Below, piece by piece: positions 18,426-27,055 of a stretch of 64,000 nt of DNA (its first letter is position 1; each line of letters starts with the position of its first letter). The position numbers were made by a program, and so were the translations under genes. The notes beneath the pieces were generated by a model. The model searched no databases, was not told the origin of the DNA, and was given only the letters and a program-made list of their open reading frames with translations. This DNA is from JAWKWH01 sp963669415 (GTDB lineage Bacteria > Pseudomonadota > Alphaproteobacteria > Rhizobiales > Rhizobiaceae), in the NCBI GenBank assembly GCA_963669415.2, contig CAXXPS010000002.1, forward strand, positions 1,922,001-1,986,000. Direction: 5' to 3'.

Positions 18426-18605
18426 GTCGCTGGTTCCTTTCGGGGAACAAGAGGGAATGCGGTCAAGGGTTTGAAAACCTGAAGCCGCGGCTGCCCCCGC
18501 AACTGTATGCGGTCTGGCCGGACCCACGCGCCACTGGAGCGAATGTTCTGGGAAGGCGGAGCCGGTTTGTATACCGCGAGCCAGGAGACCTGCCGGCGGC
18601 AGAAT
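18426..18605 (+). promoter_or_regulatory. Cobalamin riboswitch controlling cbtB-cbtA-cobP-cobO
   Basis: On the plus strand the core CCCCGCAACTGT (about 18495) and the B12 box AGCCAGGAGACCTGCC (18579-18594) are present, 43 bases before the CbtB start. It is back to back with the minus-strand riboswitch, leaving about 80 bases (18346-18425) for two divergent promoters. The two B12 boxes are identical over 16 bases. Confidence 0.93.
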
Positions 18606-18636
18606 TGAACACCAGCCCTCGGGTGGAGGGGAAAGG

Positions 18637-18828
18637 ATGAAGACCATGACAACCGCAACCCGGACGATCCAATCGTCTTCAACGACAGCGATTTCGCGGT
18701 TCGCACAGCTTGGAATGGCGGCAATTCTCGGCGCATTCATCGTCGGCGCTGCCGGATTTGCCAATATCGATGCCGTGCACAATGCCGGGCACGACTATCG
18801 GCATTCAATGGGCTTTCCCTGCCACTAG
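18637..18828 (+). CDS. cbtB: Cobalt transporter subunit CbtB
   Basis: A 63-residue single-span membrane protein ending HSMGFPCH, with His residues in HNAGHDYRH. This C-terminal His-rich tail is the CbtB hallmark. CbtAB is a predicted cobalt uptake system linked to B12 riboswitches. A GGAGG motif 7 bases upstream supports the ATG at 18637; a second in-frame ATG occurs at 18646. The transport role is a family prediction. Confidence 0.88.
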   Translation: MKTMTTATRTIQSSSTTAISRFAQLGMAAILGAFIVGAAGFANIDAVHNAGHDYRHSMGFPCH

Positions 18829-18842
18829 AGCGGTCTATCAAC

Positions 18843-19577
18843 ATGCAGATATTCAGGAACACCGTGTTCTGCGCGGTGATTGCAGGCCTGTTTGCGGGTC
18901 TGGTTTTGGCGGCACTTCAGGTCTACTCGACAGTTCCCCTGATCGTCGAGGCTGAAAGCTATGAAGCTGCTTCTCCGGCAAATGACGGCCACAGCCATGA
19001 CCATGGCGATGCTGCCGATGGTCATGCTCACGATCACGGAGACGGCTGGGCTCCCGCCGATGGGGCAGAACGTCTCGGATATACCATTTTGACCAATATT
19101 GTCGGCGCAATCGGTCTTGCGCTGATTATCGTGGTTGCATCAGAACTGGCCGGAGGGATTGCCGGATGGCGCCAGGGCTTGTTGTGGGGGTTTGCGGGAT
19201 TTGCTACCTTTGTCATGGCGCCAGGTCTCGGCCTGCCGCCCGAATTGCCGGCGATGCCTGCGGCCGATCTCGGCGCCAGGCAAAGTTGGTGGATTGCAAC
19301 GGTTGTGCTGACAGGAGGCGGTCTGGCGCTGATCGCTTTTTGGAGGTCGCTTCCGATCGCCTTGCTAGGTGTCGCATTGCTCGTCGCTCCGCATCTGTGG
19401 GGAGCCCCTCTGCCGGACAGTTTCGGAACGCCGGTGCCAGAGGCCTTGCATCACAGATATATCGTTGCCGTCACCGTGACGAACCTGCTGTTCTGGATCG
19501 CCTTGGGCATGGCCATCGCGGCTGTCCGCAGCAGATTCAATCTCGGCGCTTCGGAACCGGCTGACGGAATTGCCTGA
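18843..19577 (+). CDS. cbtA: Cobalt transporter subunit CbtA
   Basis: A 244-residue polytopic membrane protein of the CbtA family. A His/Asp-rich periplasmic-type loop (residues 48-66, with HSHDHGD and HAHDHGD) follows the first membrane segment. This loop probably captures cobalt. The gene begins 14 bases after cbtB under the same riboswitch, and its end overlaps the cobP start by 8 bases. Confidence 0.88.
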   Translation: MQIFRNTVFCAVIAGLFAGLVLAALQVYSTVPLIVEAESYEAASPANDGHSHDHGDAADGHAHDHGDGWAPADGAERLGYTILTNIVGAIGLALIIVVASELAGGIAGWRQGLLWGFAGFATFVMAPGLGLPPELPAMPAADLGARQSWWIATVVLTGGGLALIAFWRSLPIALLGVALLVAPHLWGAPLPDSFGTPVPEALHHRYIVAVTVTNLLFWIALGMAIAAVRSRFNLGASEPADGIA

Positions 19578-20085
19578 CAATCCGAACCTGACGCTTGTCA
19601 TCGGAGGTGCCCGTTCGGGCAAGAGCAGCCATGGGGAACGGCTGATCGAGGCACACGAGCCGCCCTGGAACTATATCGCGACGGCGCAGGCACTTGATGA
19701 AGAAATGGAGCGACGCATTTCGGCACATCAAAAGCGCCGCGATGAACATTGGCAGACTATCGAAGCGCCGCTCGATCTGGTGTCGGCCATCGGGAGAAAA
19801 TGCGGCGACCGGCCAGTGCTGATCGATTGCCTTACCCTCTGGCTGACCAACCACATGATGAACGGCGGCGACCTGGAGCGAGAGTGCCAGTCCTTGGCGA
19901 CGTTTCTTTACGACCGTGCCGGGACGACGGTTGTGATCACCAATGAGGTTGGTCAGGGTATTGTGCCGGCGGATGCCATGACCCGCGAATTTCGCGATGC
20001 TGCGGGCCGGCTGAACCAAATGATTGCTTCGGTCTCCGGGTCTGTTGTTCAAATGGTGGCGGGCATTGCGGTGAAGGTGAAATGA
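19570..20085 (+). CDS. cobP: Adenosylcobinamide kinase / adenosylcobinamide-phosphate guanylyltransferase
   Basis: A 171-residue bifunctional CobP/CobU enzyme that phosphorylates adenosylcobinamide and transfers GMP to it. The P-loop is GGARSGKSS (residues 12-20). VLIDCLTLWLTNHM and VVITNEVGQGIVP are the conserved Walker-B-like and guanosine-binding regions. Translation appears to start at a TTG (19570) that overlaps the end of cbtA. This is the usual family length, and no in-frame ATG is nearby. Confidence 0.92.
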   Translation: MPDNPNLTLVIGGARSGKSSHGERLIEAHEPPWNYIATAQALDEEMERRISAHQKRRDEHWQTIEAPLDLVSAIGRKCGDRPVLIDCLTLWLTNHMMNGGDLERECQSLATFLYDRAGTTVVITNEVGQGIVPADAMTREFRDAAGRLNQMIASVSGSVVQMVAGIAVKVK

Positions 20086-20086
20086 G

Positions 20087-20713
20087 ATGAGCGGAAAGAC
20101 AGGCAAGGCGGCAAAAAAGAACGCTGATCGCCACCGCGAAAAAATGGTCAAGCGCAAGGTGGTGCAAGATGCGGAGGTGGCGCAGAAAACCATCGAAAAA
20201 GGTCTGCTGATCGTCAACACCGGTCCGGGCAAGGGGAAATCTACCGCCGCGTTTGGCCTGGCGCTCAGAATGCTGGGTTATGGCAAACGCGTCGGCGTCG
20301 TGCAGTTTATCAAGGGCGCATGGCATGCCGGTGAGACCGATGCGTTCGGGAAATTCGGTGATCTGGTCGAATGGCACACGATGGGAGAAGGGTTTACCTG
20401 GGAGACGCAGGATCTGGAGCGCGATATCGCGGCTGCCGAGCGTGCCTGGGAGAAGGCCCGCGAGCTAATGTCTGACGAGACGATCAGCCTCGTTATTCTC
20501 GACGAACTGAACATCGCGCTCAGATATGACTATCTGGAATTGCAGGCCGTCGTCGAAGCGCTAAAGAACCGGCGCGCAGATTTGCATGTGGTCGTAACCG
20601 GACGCAACGCCAAACCTGATTTGCTCGATGCGGCCGATCTCGTGACCGAAATGAGCCTGGTGAAGCATCATTTTGCTGACGGGGTAAAGGCGCAAAAGGG
20701 AATCGAGTTCTGA
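20087..20713 (+). CDS. cobO: Corrinoid adenosyltransferase CobO
   Basis: A 208-residue CobA/BtuR-type ATP:cob(I)alamin adenosyltransferase, with the P-loop NTGPGKGKSTAAFG at residues 44-57 and LVILDELNIALRYDYL near residue 139. It adds the upper adenosyl ligand. The start is one base after the cobP stop. The 3' end faces cobD with a 10-base gap. Confidence 0.95.
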   Translation: MSGKTGKAAKKNADRHREKMVKRKVVQDAEVAQKTIEKGLLIVNTGPGKGKSTAAFGLALRMLGYGKRVGVVQFIKGAWHAGETDAFGKFGDLVEWHTMGEGFTWETQDLERDIAAAERAWEKARELMSDETISLVILDELNIALRYDYLELQAVVEALKNRRADLHVVVTGRNAKPDLLDAADLVTEMSLVKHHFADGVKAQKGIEF

Positions 20714-20723
20714 TCCCGGCCGC

Positions 20724-21695
20724 TCAACCATGATAAACAATCAACGACGCCACCACGCCGGTCAGACAGATCATCAGCACATCCGCGGCCCAGTAGAGAG
20801 ACAATGCCCGCCTGATATCATTTGCAGTCGCCATCGGCCGGCCACCCTTGCCCATGACAGCATCCTCCACCACCTCGTTGCCATATCGGCGGGGGCCGGC
20901 GAGCTCCAGTCCGAGCGCACCGGCAAACGCCGCTTCCGGCCAGCCGGCATTCGGCGAACGGTGCAGACGCGCGTCACGCCAGACCGCCTTCCATGCATTT
21001 TTGCCCGACATGCGGGGCGTGACAAAAGCGACGGCAATGACCAGAAGCGCCGTCAATCGCGATGCCGGCAGGTTAACCAGATCGTCCAGTTGCGCAGTTG
21101 CCCGCCCGAAATCGATATATTTGTCGGACTTGTGACCGATCATGCTGTCAGCCGTATTGATGGCTTTGTAAACAAGGATGCCGGGCAGACTGGTGACGGC
21201 AAGCCAGAACACCGGAGCCACGACGCCATCGGAAAAATTTTCGGCAAGGCTTTCTATGGCGGCGCGACTGATGCCGGATTCGTCCAGTTCTGCGGTGTCG
21301 CGACCGACAATGCTGCCTACCGCGGTGCGCCCCGCCTCGATCCCGTGTTGAGAAATTGCGTTTTCGACCGCGCCGACATGGGAAGCGAGACTTCGCTGCG
21401 CGATCAGGGGCGCCGCGACCAACGCGATGAGCAAAATTTCATAACCTGTCAAACCAGCCAGCCAGACCGCGGCAACGGCGATGATCAGTGCGATCGTCAC
21501 CAGTGCAAAAAGGGAGATCAAACCGGCTCGGCGTTTTTCTGCGGATTGCTTGTCAGGCCGGTTGAGCTTGCGGTCGAGAAAGTCAATCAGCCCGCCCATC
21601 CAGATGACAGGATGTCCAATCCGGTTCACCAGCCATTGCGGATATCCGGCAATCAACTCGATCATCAGCGCCAAAAACGCAATTGAGATGGCCAT
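20724..21695 (-). CDS. cobD: Adenosylcobinamide-phosphate synthase (CbiB/CobD)
   Basis: A 323-residue membrane enzyme that attaches aminopropanol (or its phosphate) to adenosylcobyric acid. It starts MAISIAFLALMIELIAGYP and carries GHPVIWMGG near residue 27 and ESLAENFSDGVVAPVFW mid-protein. The ATG at 21695 shares a CCATGG palindrome with the start of the divergent cobC. Upstream in-frame starts at 21710 and 21722 would extend into cobC. Confidence 0.93.
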   Translation of the reverse strand: MAISIAFLALMIELIAGYPQWLVNRIGHPVIWMGGLIDFLDRKLNRPDKQSAEKRRAGLISLFALVTIALIIAVAAVWLAGLTGYEILLIALVAAPLIAQRSLASHVGAVENAISQHGIEAGRTAVGSIVGRDTAELDESGISRAAIESLAENFSDGVVAPVFWLAVTSLPGILVYKAINTADSMIGHKSDKYIDFGRATAQLDDLVNLPASRLTALLVIAVAFVTPRMSGKNAWKAVWRDARLHRSPNAGWPEAAFAGALGLELAGPRRYGNEVVEDAVMGKGGRPMATANDIRRALSLYWAADVLMICLTGVVASLIVYHG

Positions 21696-22722
21696 GGCGC
21701 TAAAACCCATTCGTAACGGCAAGCTGACCGGCGCTCATGGAGGCGATCTCGGAGCGGCCAGGGCCCTGTTTCCCAATGCACCTGAGCCGTGGATCGATTT
21801 GTCAACCGGCGTCAATCCGCACTCCTACCCGGATTTGGCCTTGCCGTACAAGGCCCAGAAGCATTTACCCTCGCCGGGCAAACTCGAGCAGTTGCGAAAC
21901 CTGGCGGCGGCTTCCTATCGGGTGCATGAACTGTCTGCTGTCGTTGTGTCGCCGGGAACACAGCCGGTTCTTGCAGCGATCATGCGCAGAATTGAACCCG
22001 GACGGGTGGTCATCCTGGGTCCGACCTATTCAGAACATGCGCGCTGTGCAGCGCTTGCCGGTCATGAAGTCGAAGAGACAGGAACGGTTGAAAGACTTGC
22101 GGACGCCGATATCGCCGTTGTGGTCAACCCGAATAACCCGGACGGAAGATTAAGCGAGCGCGCCGAGTTACTGGAACTGGCAAACGAGCTCGAACGGCGG
22201 GACGGGATGTTGCTGGTCGATGAAGCGTTCATGGACGTCGCGCCGGATGGATATTCTGTTGGGGATCGTGCCTCCAATGCCAACATTGTGGTGCTGAAAT
22301 CCTTCGGCAAGTTTTTTGGCCTTCCCGGCATCCGGCTGAGTTTTGCAATTGCGCCAACCGGTATCGCTGCGCATCTCGGTGCTGTTTTGGGACCGTGGCC
22401 TGTCTCTGCAACGGCGCTGGAGACCGGCATTGCAGCGCTCAACGATGCGAAGTGGCAGACAGCCATGCGCGGGCGTCTGATAAAGGATGGCGAGCGTTTG
22501 GTGGCATTGCTGCAATCGACGGAACTGGAAATCGTCGGCGGAACAAGCCTGTTTCAGCTGGTCTGTCACGACAATGCCCTGCAGATGTTTGAAAAGCTGG
22601 GCAGTTTGGGAATATTTGTCCGGCGCTTTCCGGAACGGCCGCGCCATCTGCGGATCGGATTACCGGAAAGCGAAGAGGCGTGGTCCCGATTGAGCGGCGC
22701 CTTGGATGGATGGAAAGGCTAG
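21688..22722 (+). CDS. cobC: CobC, threonine-phosphate decarboxylase-like aminotransferase
   Basis: A 344-residue PLP enzyme of the HisC-like class, assigned to making the aminopropanol moiety for CobD. It has the STGVNPHSYP N-terminal block, VVNPNNPDGRLS, and the PLP-lysine region LKSFGKFFGLPGIRLSF. The start is either 21688 or 21694; both overlap the cobD start. A frameshifted phosphatase-like gene begins 7 bases downstream and may be co-transcribed. Confidence 0.92.
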   Translation: MAMALKPIRNGKLTGAHGGDLGAARALFPNAPEPWIDLSTGVNPHSYPDLALPYKAQKHLPSPGKLEQLRNLAAASYRVHELSAVVVSPGTQPVLAAIMRRIEPGRVVILGPTYSEHARCAALAGHEVEETGTVERLADADIAVVVNPNNPDGRLSERAELLELANELERRDGMLLVDEAFMDVAPDGYSVGDRASNANIVVLKSFGKFFGLPGIRLSFAIAPTGIAAHLGAVLGPWPVSATALETGIAALNDAKWQTAMRGRLIKDGERLVALLQSTELEIVGGTSLFQLVCHDNALQMFEKLGSLGIFVRRFPERPRHLRIGLPESEEAWSRLSGALDGWKG

Positions 22723-22729
22723 CGACCTG

Positions 22730-23246
22730 ATGATTTACGTGACGCCAATGTCGCAGCTGCCTCGCATTGTCAGCCAGTCCGGCGCCTCGCATTTGATTAC
22801 GCTGTTGACCGCCGGCAGCGATTTCGCACGTCCGCCGGAAATCGACAGGTCACGTCACCTGCATCTGACAATGCATGATATTACCGGAACCCGGCCGGGC
22901 CTGACGCCACCAGCGGAGAACCATGTCAGGAAGTTGCTGGAATTCGCATCCAGAATGGGACCGGCGGTCAGCCCTGGTGATCAACTGTTACGCCGGGATC
23001 AGCCGGTCAACCGCGGCGGCCTATGTGATCTGTTGCGCTTTGCAGCCCGACCGCGACGAATCTGATCTTGCGCAGTTGCTGCGGGAAAAGTCGCCAAGCG
23101 CCACGCCAAACTCGCTGATCGTTTCCCATGGCGACCGGCTTCTTGACCGTGATAAACGAATGGAACGTTCCATTGCCGAAATCGGGCGGGGCGCAGAAGC
23201 GTTTGAGGGTGAACCGTTTTGCCTTGAACTGTCAGACACGATCTGA
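22730..23246 (+). pseudogene. Protein-tyrosine-phosphatase-like gene with a single-base frameshift
   Basis: Two adjacent frames together give one protein of about 171 residues. The N-terminal part (from MIYVTPMSQLP) is in one frame, and the active-site loop NCYAGISRST (Cys-x5-Arg) is in the next. Removing one A from the AA at 22954-22955 restores LLEFASR-WDRRSALVIN without a gap. The family is often seen near cob genes in rhizobia. This is either a real inactivating mutation or a sequence error at a dinucleotide; the rest of the frame looks undecayed. Confidence 0.75.
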
Positions 23247-23300
23247 TTCGGGCCAAACAAAATCGATGGTCCAACCAGATACGGACGATGTCTGAATAAT

Positions 23301-23375
23301 TGGAGCGGGCGATGAGATTCGAACTCACGACCCTAACCTTGGCAAGGTTATGCTCTACCCCTGAGCTACGCCCGC
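23301..23375 (-). tRNA. tRNA-Gly (GCC)
   Basis: The cloverleaf reads GCGGGCG at the 5' acceptor, pairs with CGCCCGC, and has anticodon GCC in the loop CTTGCCAAG. TTCGAAT is the T-loop. The 3' CCA is encoded in the genome (23301-23303). The gene stands alone between the phosphatase-like gene and proX. Confidence 0.95.
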
Positions 23376-23546
23376 TCATGTGGCAAACGCCGTGAAGCGG
23401 CGCCTGTATGGCGCAGAAGCGCCCCGAATGCAACGGGAAATATTGGCAGCCGAGTTTAATTTTTCATGACTGAGCCGCCGATTGCATTGCCGGCGGGATG
23501 ACGGTATCGGCAGACCGAATGGATATTGCAGATTGCGGACGAGCCG

Positions 23547-24044
23547 ATGCCAATAACACCAGAGACTTTGATCGACCGGTTGGGTGAAGCGGGTTATGAA
23601 TCCACCACGGTCAGACATCCGCCGCTGTTTACCGTTGCCGATGCGGTAAAACTGCGCGGAAACATCGATGGCAGGCACACCAAGAACCTGTTTTTGAAGG
23701 ACAAAAAAGACAATTATTTTCTCGTTACGTTAGGCGAAGACCGCGTTGTTGACCTGAAGCAACTGCACAAACAGATTGGTGCGGCAAGCCGCTTGTCGTT
23801 CGGAAAACCGGAAGAGCTCATGGAGTATCTCGGCATCCTGCCCGGCTCCGTTTCGGCCTTTGCTGTAGTCAATGACACGGGAGGGCATGTTGAGGCGATT
23901 TTCGACCAGGAACTGATGGATCACCGGTTGATCAATGCGCATCCGCTGACCAATGAGGCGACGACGACCATCGCAACGGAAGCATTGATAGCGTTCATGA
24001 CCGAGTGCGGTCATGCACCGAGAATCCTGCCGCTTTCCAGCTGA
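23547..24044 (+). CDS. ProX-type prolyl-tRNA editing protein (YbaK/EbsC family)
   Basis: A protein of about 165 residues forming a single YbaK/EbsC domain. Such stand-alone proteins deacylate mischarged tRNA-Pro in trans (Ala-tRNAPro in ProX). The segment DGRHTKNLFLKDKKDNYFL holds the family-typical Lys-Asn-Leu-Phe core, and a GxxPGSVSAFAVVND motif lies near residue 105. I use the ATG at 23547; a TTG at 23526 would add 7 residues. Precise aminoacyl specificity is not visible. Confidence 0.85.
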   Translation: MPITPETLIDRLGEAGYESTTVRHPPLFTVADAVKLRGNIDGRHTKNLFLKDKKDNYFLVTLGEDRVVDLKQLHKQIGAASRLSFGKPEELMEYLGILPGSVSAFAVVNDTGGHVEAIFDQELMDHRLINAHPLTNEATTTIATEALIAFMTECGHAPRILPLSS

Positions 24045-24136
24045 TTGTTGCGGTCGAAGCGCAGGCGTCATACATAGTCGGACGAATTCAGTAGCAAGCG
24101 CGGCTGTCACCAAGCGGCTGCGGCGATCGAGACAGA

Positions 24137-25162
24137 ATGGGGATTGGCATGAACGGCGGTAACAACCCATACGGTAACGGTGGTGCCGGCTATCAGACAA
24201 ATGTAAGTTTCGGATCAGATCCGGAACCGGAGCAACAGGTTGAGCAGCCTACAGCTGAAGTACTGCTTGGCGATGCACCTGCCTCTGGCGGCGGCGACCT
24301 GATCAAGGATACGACGACAAGCGCATTTACCGCCGACGTGATTGAAGAATCGCGCAACCAGCCGGTGATTGTCGATTTCTGGGCGCCCTGGTGCGGGCCC
24401 TGCAAACAGTTGCAGCCGGCGCTGGAGAAAGTGGTTACCGAGGCCGGTGGCGCGGTCAAGCTGGTGAAACTCAATATTGACGATCACCCGGCCATTCCCG
24501 GTCAGATGGGCGTACAGTCAATTCCCGCAGTCTTTGCATTCAAGGATGGCCAGCCGGTCGATGGCTTCATGGGAGCAGTGCCCGAAAGCCAGATCCGTGA
24601 ATTTGTCGCCAAGCTCGGATCCGGAGGCGCCCAGGACCGCCTTGCCGAGGCAGTCGCGGTTGCCAATTCAGCGCTGGAAGCGGAGGATTATCAGTCGGCC
24701 GGACAGATGTTCTCGGCCATCGCGCAGCAACACCCCGACAATGCCGATGCACTTGGCGGATTGGCATCAGCGCTGTTCGGGTTGGGCGAGACGGAACAGG
24801 CGAAAAGCGTACTTGATGGCGTTGCCGATGCCGACAAGGACAATCCTGCCGTTGCCGGGGTCCGGGCGAAAATCGCGCTTGCCGAACAGGTAGCCGATCT
24901 CGGCGATCCGGAGGAACTTGAGAGACGGCTGGCCGCTGACCCGAAAGACCATCAGGCGCGATTCGACATGGCGATGATCCAGAATGCTCTGGGTGACAGG
25001 CAGGCCGCCGCCGACAGCCTGCTGGAAATCATCAGGATGGACCGCAACTGGAACGAGGATGGCGCCCGCACACAACTTCTGCAGTTTTTTGAGGCTTGGG
25101 GCGCGACGGACGAGGTGACATCGGCAGCGCGGCGCAAATTGTCTTCGCTGCTTTTTTCCTGA
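24137..25162 (+). CDS. cnoX: CnoX/YbbN-type thioredoxin with TPR-like tail
   Basis: A 341-residue protein with a disordered, Gly/Asn-rich N-terminus, a thioredoxin fold (about residues 55-170), then a TPR-like helical region to the C-terminus. This is the architecture of the holdase/redox chaperone CnoX (YbbN). The active site is CGPC (86-89), so a redox-active enzyme is predicted, unlike E. coli CnoX, which lacks the CGPC pair. It sits upstream of the LON-domain gene, a common neighbour. Confidence 0.87.
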   Translation: MGIGMNGGNNPYGNGGAGYQTNVSFGSDPEPEQQVEQPTAEVLLGDAPASGGGDLIKDTTTSAFTADVIEESRNQPVIVDFWAPWCGPCKQLQPALEKVVTEAGGAVKLVKLNIDDHPAIPGQMGVQSIPAVFAFKDGQPVDGFMGAVPESQIREFVAKLGSGGAQDRLAEAVAVANSALEAEDYQSAGQMFSAIAQQHPDNADALGGLASALFGLGETEQAKSVLDGVADADKDNPAVAGVRAKIALAEQVADLGDPEELERRLAADPKDHQARFDMAMIQNALGDRQAAADSLLEIIRMDRNWNEDGARTQLLQFFEAWGATDEVTSAARRKLSSLLFS

Positions 25163-25272
25163 TTGTGTTCGGTAGAAATCAGGAGCGAACGGCAAAGGGT
25201 TGAGATTTATAACGACTGAACCATTATTAAGACATCAAGCCAACCCCATCGTTCAGCCAAGGGGAGTATGAA

Positions 25273-25943
25273 TTGCGGGCCGGCAATGCACATTACAACA
25301 AGGTTTCCGACCTGCCCGAGCGGATTGTCATCTTTCCCCTGGCCGCCGCCCTGCTTTTGCCCGACGGGCGAATGCCGCTCAATATATTCGAGCCGCGCTA
25401 TCTGAAGATGATTGACGATGTGCTGGCGGGAAACCGCATTATCGGCATGATTCAACCGCGGCTCGACGGGGCGGTGCGTAAAGACGGCGAGCCCGAACTG
25501 TGCGACGTCGGCTGCTGTGGGCGCCTCACGTCGTTTTCGGAATCCGGTGACGGCCGCTATCTCGTTTCTCTGCAGGGAATTTGCCGGTTTCGCGTTTCAG
25601 AGGAGCTGCAGGTCAAACCCCGTACCGGCAATGTTTGATAAATCCATTTGTGGCTGATCTTGATCCTGCTGCCGGAGAGGAAGAAGTCGACCGCGAACAA
25701 TTGTTGAAGGCGTTTCGAAACTATCTCGACGCCAATGGAATGGAAGCTGATTGGGAAAGCGTCAGCAAGGCGGAAAACGGGACGCTCGTCAACGCACTGT
25801 CAATGATGTCGCCCTACGGACCCGCGGAAAAGCAGGCCTTGCTGGAGGCTCCCGATCTGAAAACCCGCTCGGAAACGCTTGTGGCGATCACTGAAATGGC
25901 GCTGGCGCGGGACAATGGCGAACTAAGCGTTGGTTTGCAGTAG
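25273..25943 (+). pseudogene. LON N-terminal (substrate-binding) domain protein, frameshifted
   Basis: Encodes a stand-alone Lon substrate-binding-domain protein (COG2802). The first frame gives FPLAAALLLPDGRMPLNIF and runs to residue ~117, then hits a stop at 25636. The second frame resumes with TPYRQCLINPFVADL and continues to 25943. Adding one A to the AAA at 25615-25617 joins the halves with the family-typical sequence. Translation probably starts at the TTG at 25273, behind a good AGGGGAG site. A sequence error in the A run is as likely as real inactivation. Confidence 0.75.
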
Positions 25944-25946
25944 CAC

Positions 25947-26211
25947 AGGACATGGACTCATAATCAGGATCAAAATGGTATGAGCAAATTTGGTTGGATA
26001 TTAGGAGAAAGCTTGCAGGAAACCATCCGGTTTTCAAAAGCTTGCGACGCAATAGACGGGCAAATTTGCCATATCCGTTGGACGCTCGAACCCGCTTCCC
26101 AAACCGTCGTCGAAGGCCTCTACTGGGGGATGGGCCCCACTTTTCAGCCTTCTCCTGGGTTTGCTTTGCGGTTTCGGCGCCATTTTGACCCTGATTATGA
26201 GTCCATGTCCT
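25947..26211. mobile_element. MITE-like element with 32-bp terminal inverted repeats
   Basis: The ends 25947-25978 and 26180-26211 are inverted copies over 32 bases with one mismatch, beginning AGGACATGGACTCATAATCA on both strands. The 265-bp unit fills nearly the whole gap between the LON-domain gene and the Trm112-like gene. It encodes no transposase; the 77-codon open frame within it runs into the right repeat and looks accidental. I see no clear target-site duplication. Its right end lies 18 bases before the proposed Trm112-like start and may influence that gene. Confidence 0.7.
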
Positions 26212-26229
26212 AGGGAGGCTCCGGGATCG

Positions 26230-26454
26230 GTGGCGCGAGAGAAGAGAAAAGCTGCGGTGGATCCGAAACTGCTCGACCTGCTGGCTTGTCCGCTGACCAA
26301 GGGCCCGATGAAGTTTGATCCCGAATCAAACGAACTTTCGTCAAAAGATGCGGGCTTGGTCTACCCTGTACGTGATGGAATCGCAGTCATGCTGCCCTCG
26401 GAAGCCCGTGCATTGGATGACAATGCTTCGGATGAGCCCAAGACCAGCAAGTAG
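26230..26454 (+). CDS. Trm112-like zinc-ribbon protein (UPF0434)
   Basis: A small protein whose core VDPKLLDLLACPLTKGPM and LVYPVRDGIAVMLPSEAR identifies the Trm112/UPF0434 family. In other organisms Trm112 proteins activate methyltransferases; the role of bacterial members is less clear. The start is uncertain: GTG at 26230 (74 aa) has GGGAGG about 11 bases upstream, and GTG at 26257 gives the more usual 65 residues. The CPxCG zinc motif is reduced to a single Cys pattern (ACPLTKG), as in many bacterial members. Confidence 0.82.
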   Translation: MAREKRKAAVDPKLLDLLACPLTKGPMKFDPESNELSSKDAGLVYPVRDGIAVMLPSEARALDDNASDEPKTSK

Positions 26455-26477
26455 TACGCGCCGGATGAGCCAGATAG

Positions 26478-27038
26478 ATGAAACGCGGTGAAAGAAACCG
26501 GGCTGCATTGGTTGCCGCAGCCGCCGAGTTGTTCTGGCATCAGGGTTTCGACGCCACCAGCCTTGCCGACATCGCCCGCGCTTCAAATATTCCACTTGGT
26601 AATGTGTATTACTATTTTCGAAGTAAGGCTGATTTGGCGATGGCGGTGGCGGATGTTTTCGTTACCGAAACGGAATCGATGCTGTCTGAAATTGAGGCGG
26701 AGAGCGACAGACCGCGCGAACGACTGTCAGGTCTGGTTTCACGGTTGGCACGAAGTTTAAACAACCGGGTCGAGCACGGTTGCCCAATCGCTTTTGCAGT
26801 GCGTGACTTTTTTGTTGCAGCGCCGGATGCATCGAAACGGGCAGGCGAGAGTTTTTCGCTGCTTACGGGATTTATCGCGCGTGAATTGGGTCGCACCGGT
26901 ACGCGCCCTTCATTGGCGCTGGCAACGGCACGTGGCGCGGTTGCCGAGTGGCAGGGCGGCATGATGCTGGCTTTTGCGCTGAAGGACGCGACGGTGCTTT
27001 CGGAGAGCTTTCGCCGCATGGAGCAGATGCTTTCCTAG
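26478..27038 (+). CDS. TetR/AcrR-family transcriptional regulator
   Basis: A 186-residue regulator with the N-terminal helix-turn-helix: LFWHQGFDATSLADIARAS then PLGNVYYYFRSKADL (residues 18-52). The C-terminal ligand-binding domain is variable, so the inducer cannot be named. It starts 23 bases after the Trm112-like gene and ends 17 bases before the convergent dnaE2 end. Nothing near it is an obvious target. Confidence 0.85.
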   Translation: MKRGERNRAALVAAAAELFWHQGFDATSLADIARASNIPLGNVYYYFRSKADLAMAVADVFVTETESMLSEIEAESDRPRERLSGLVSRLARSLNNRVEHGCPIAFAVRDFFVAAPDASKRAGESFSLLTGFIARELGRTGTRPSLALATARGAVAEWQGGMMLAFALKDATVLSESFRRMEQMLS

Positions 27039-27055
27039 AGCCTTCGCCTCTCGGA

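Noticed and set aside
25980..26213. A 77-codon open frame inside the MITE-like element
   Set aside because: It runs straight into the terminal inverted repeat, has no family resemblance, and the element core is better explained as non-coding.
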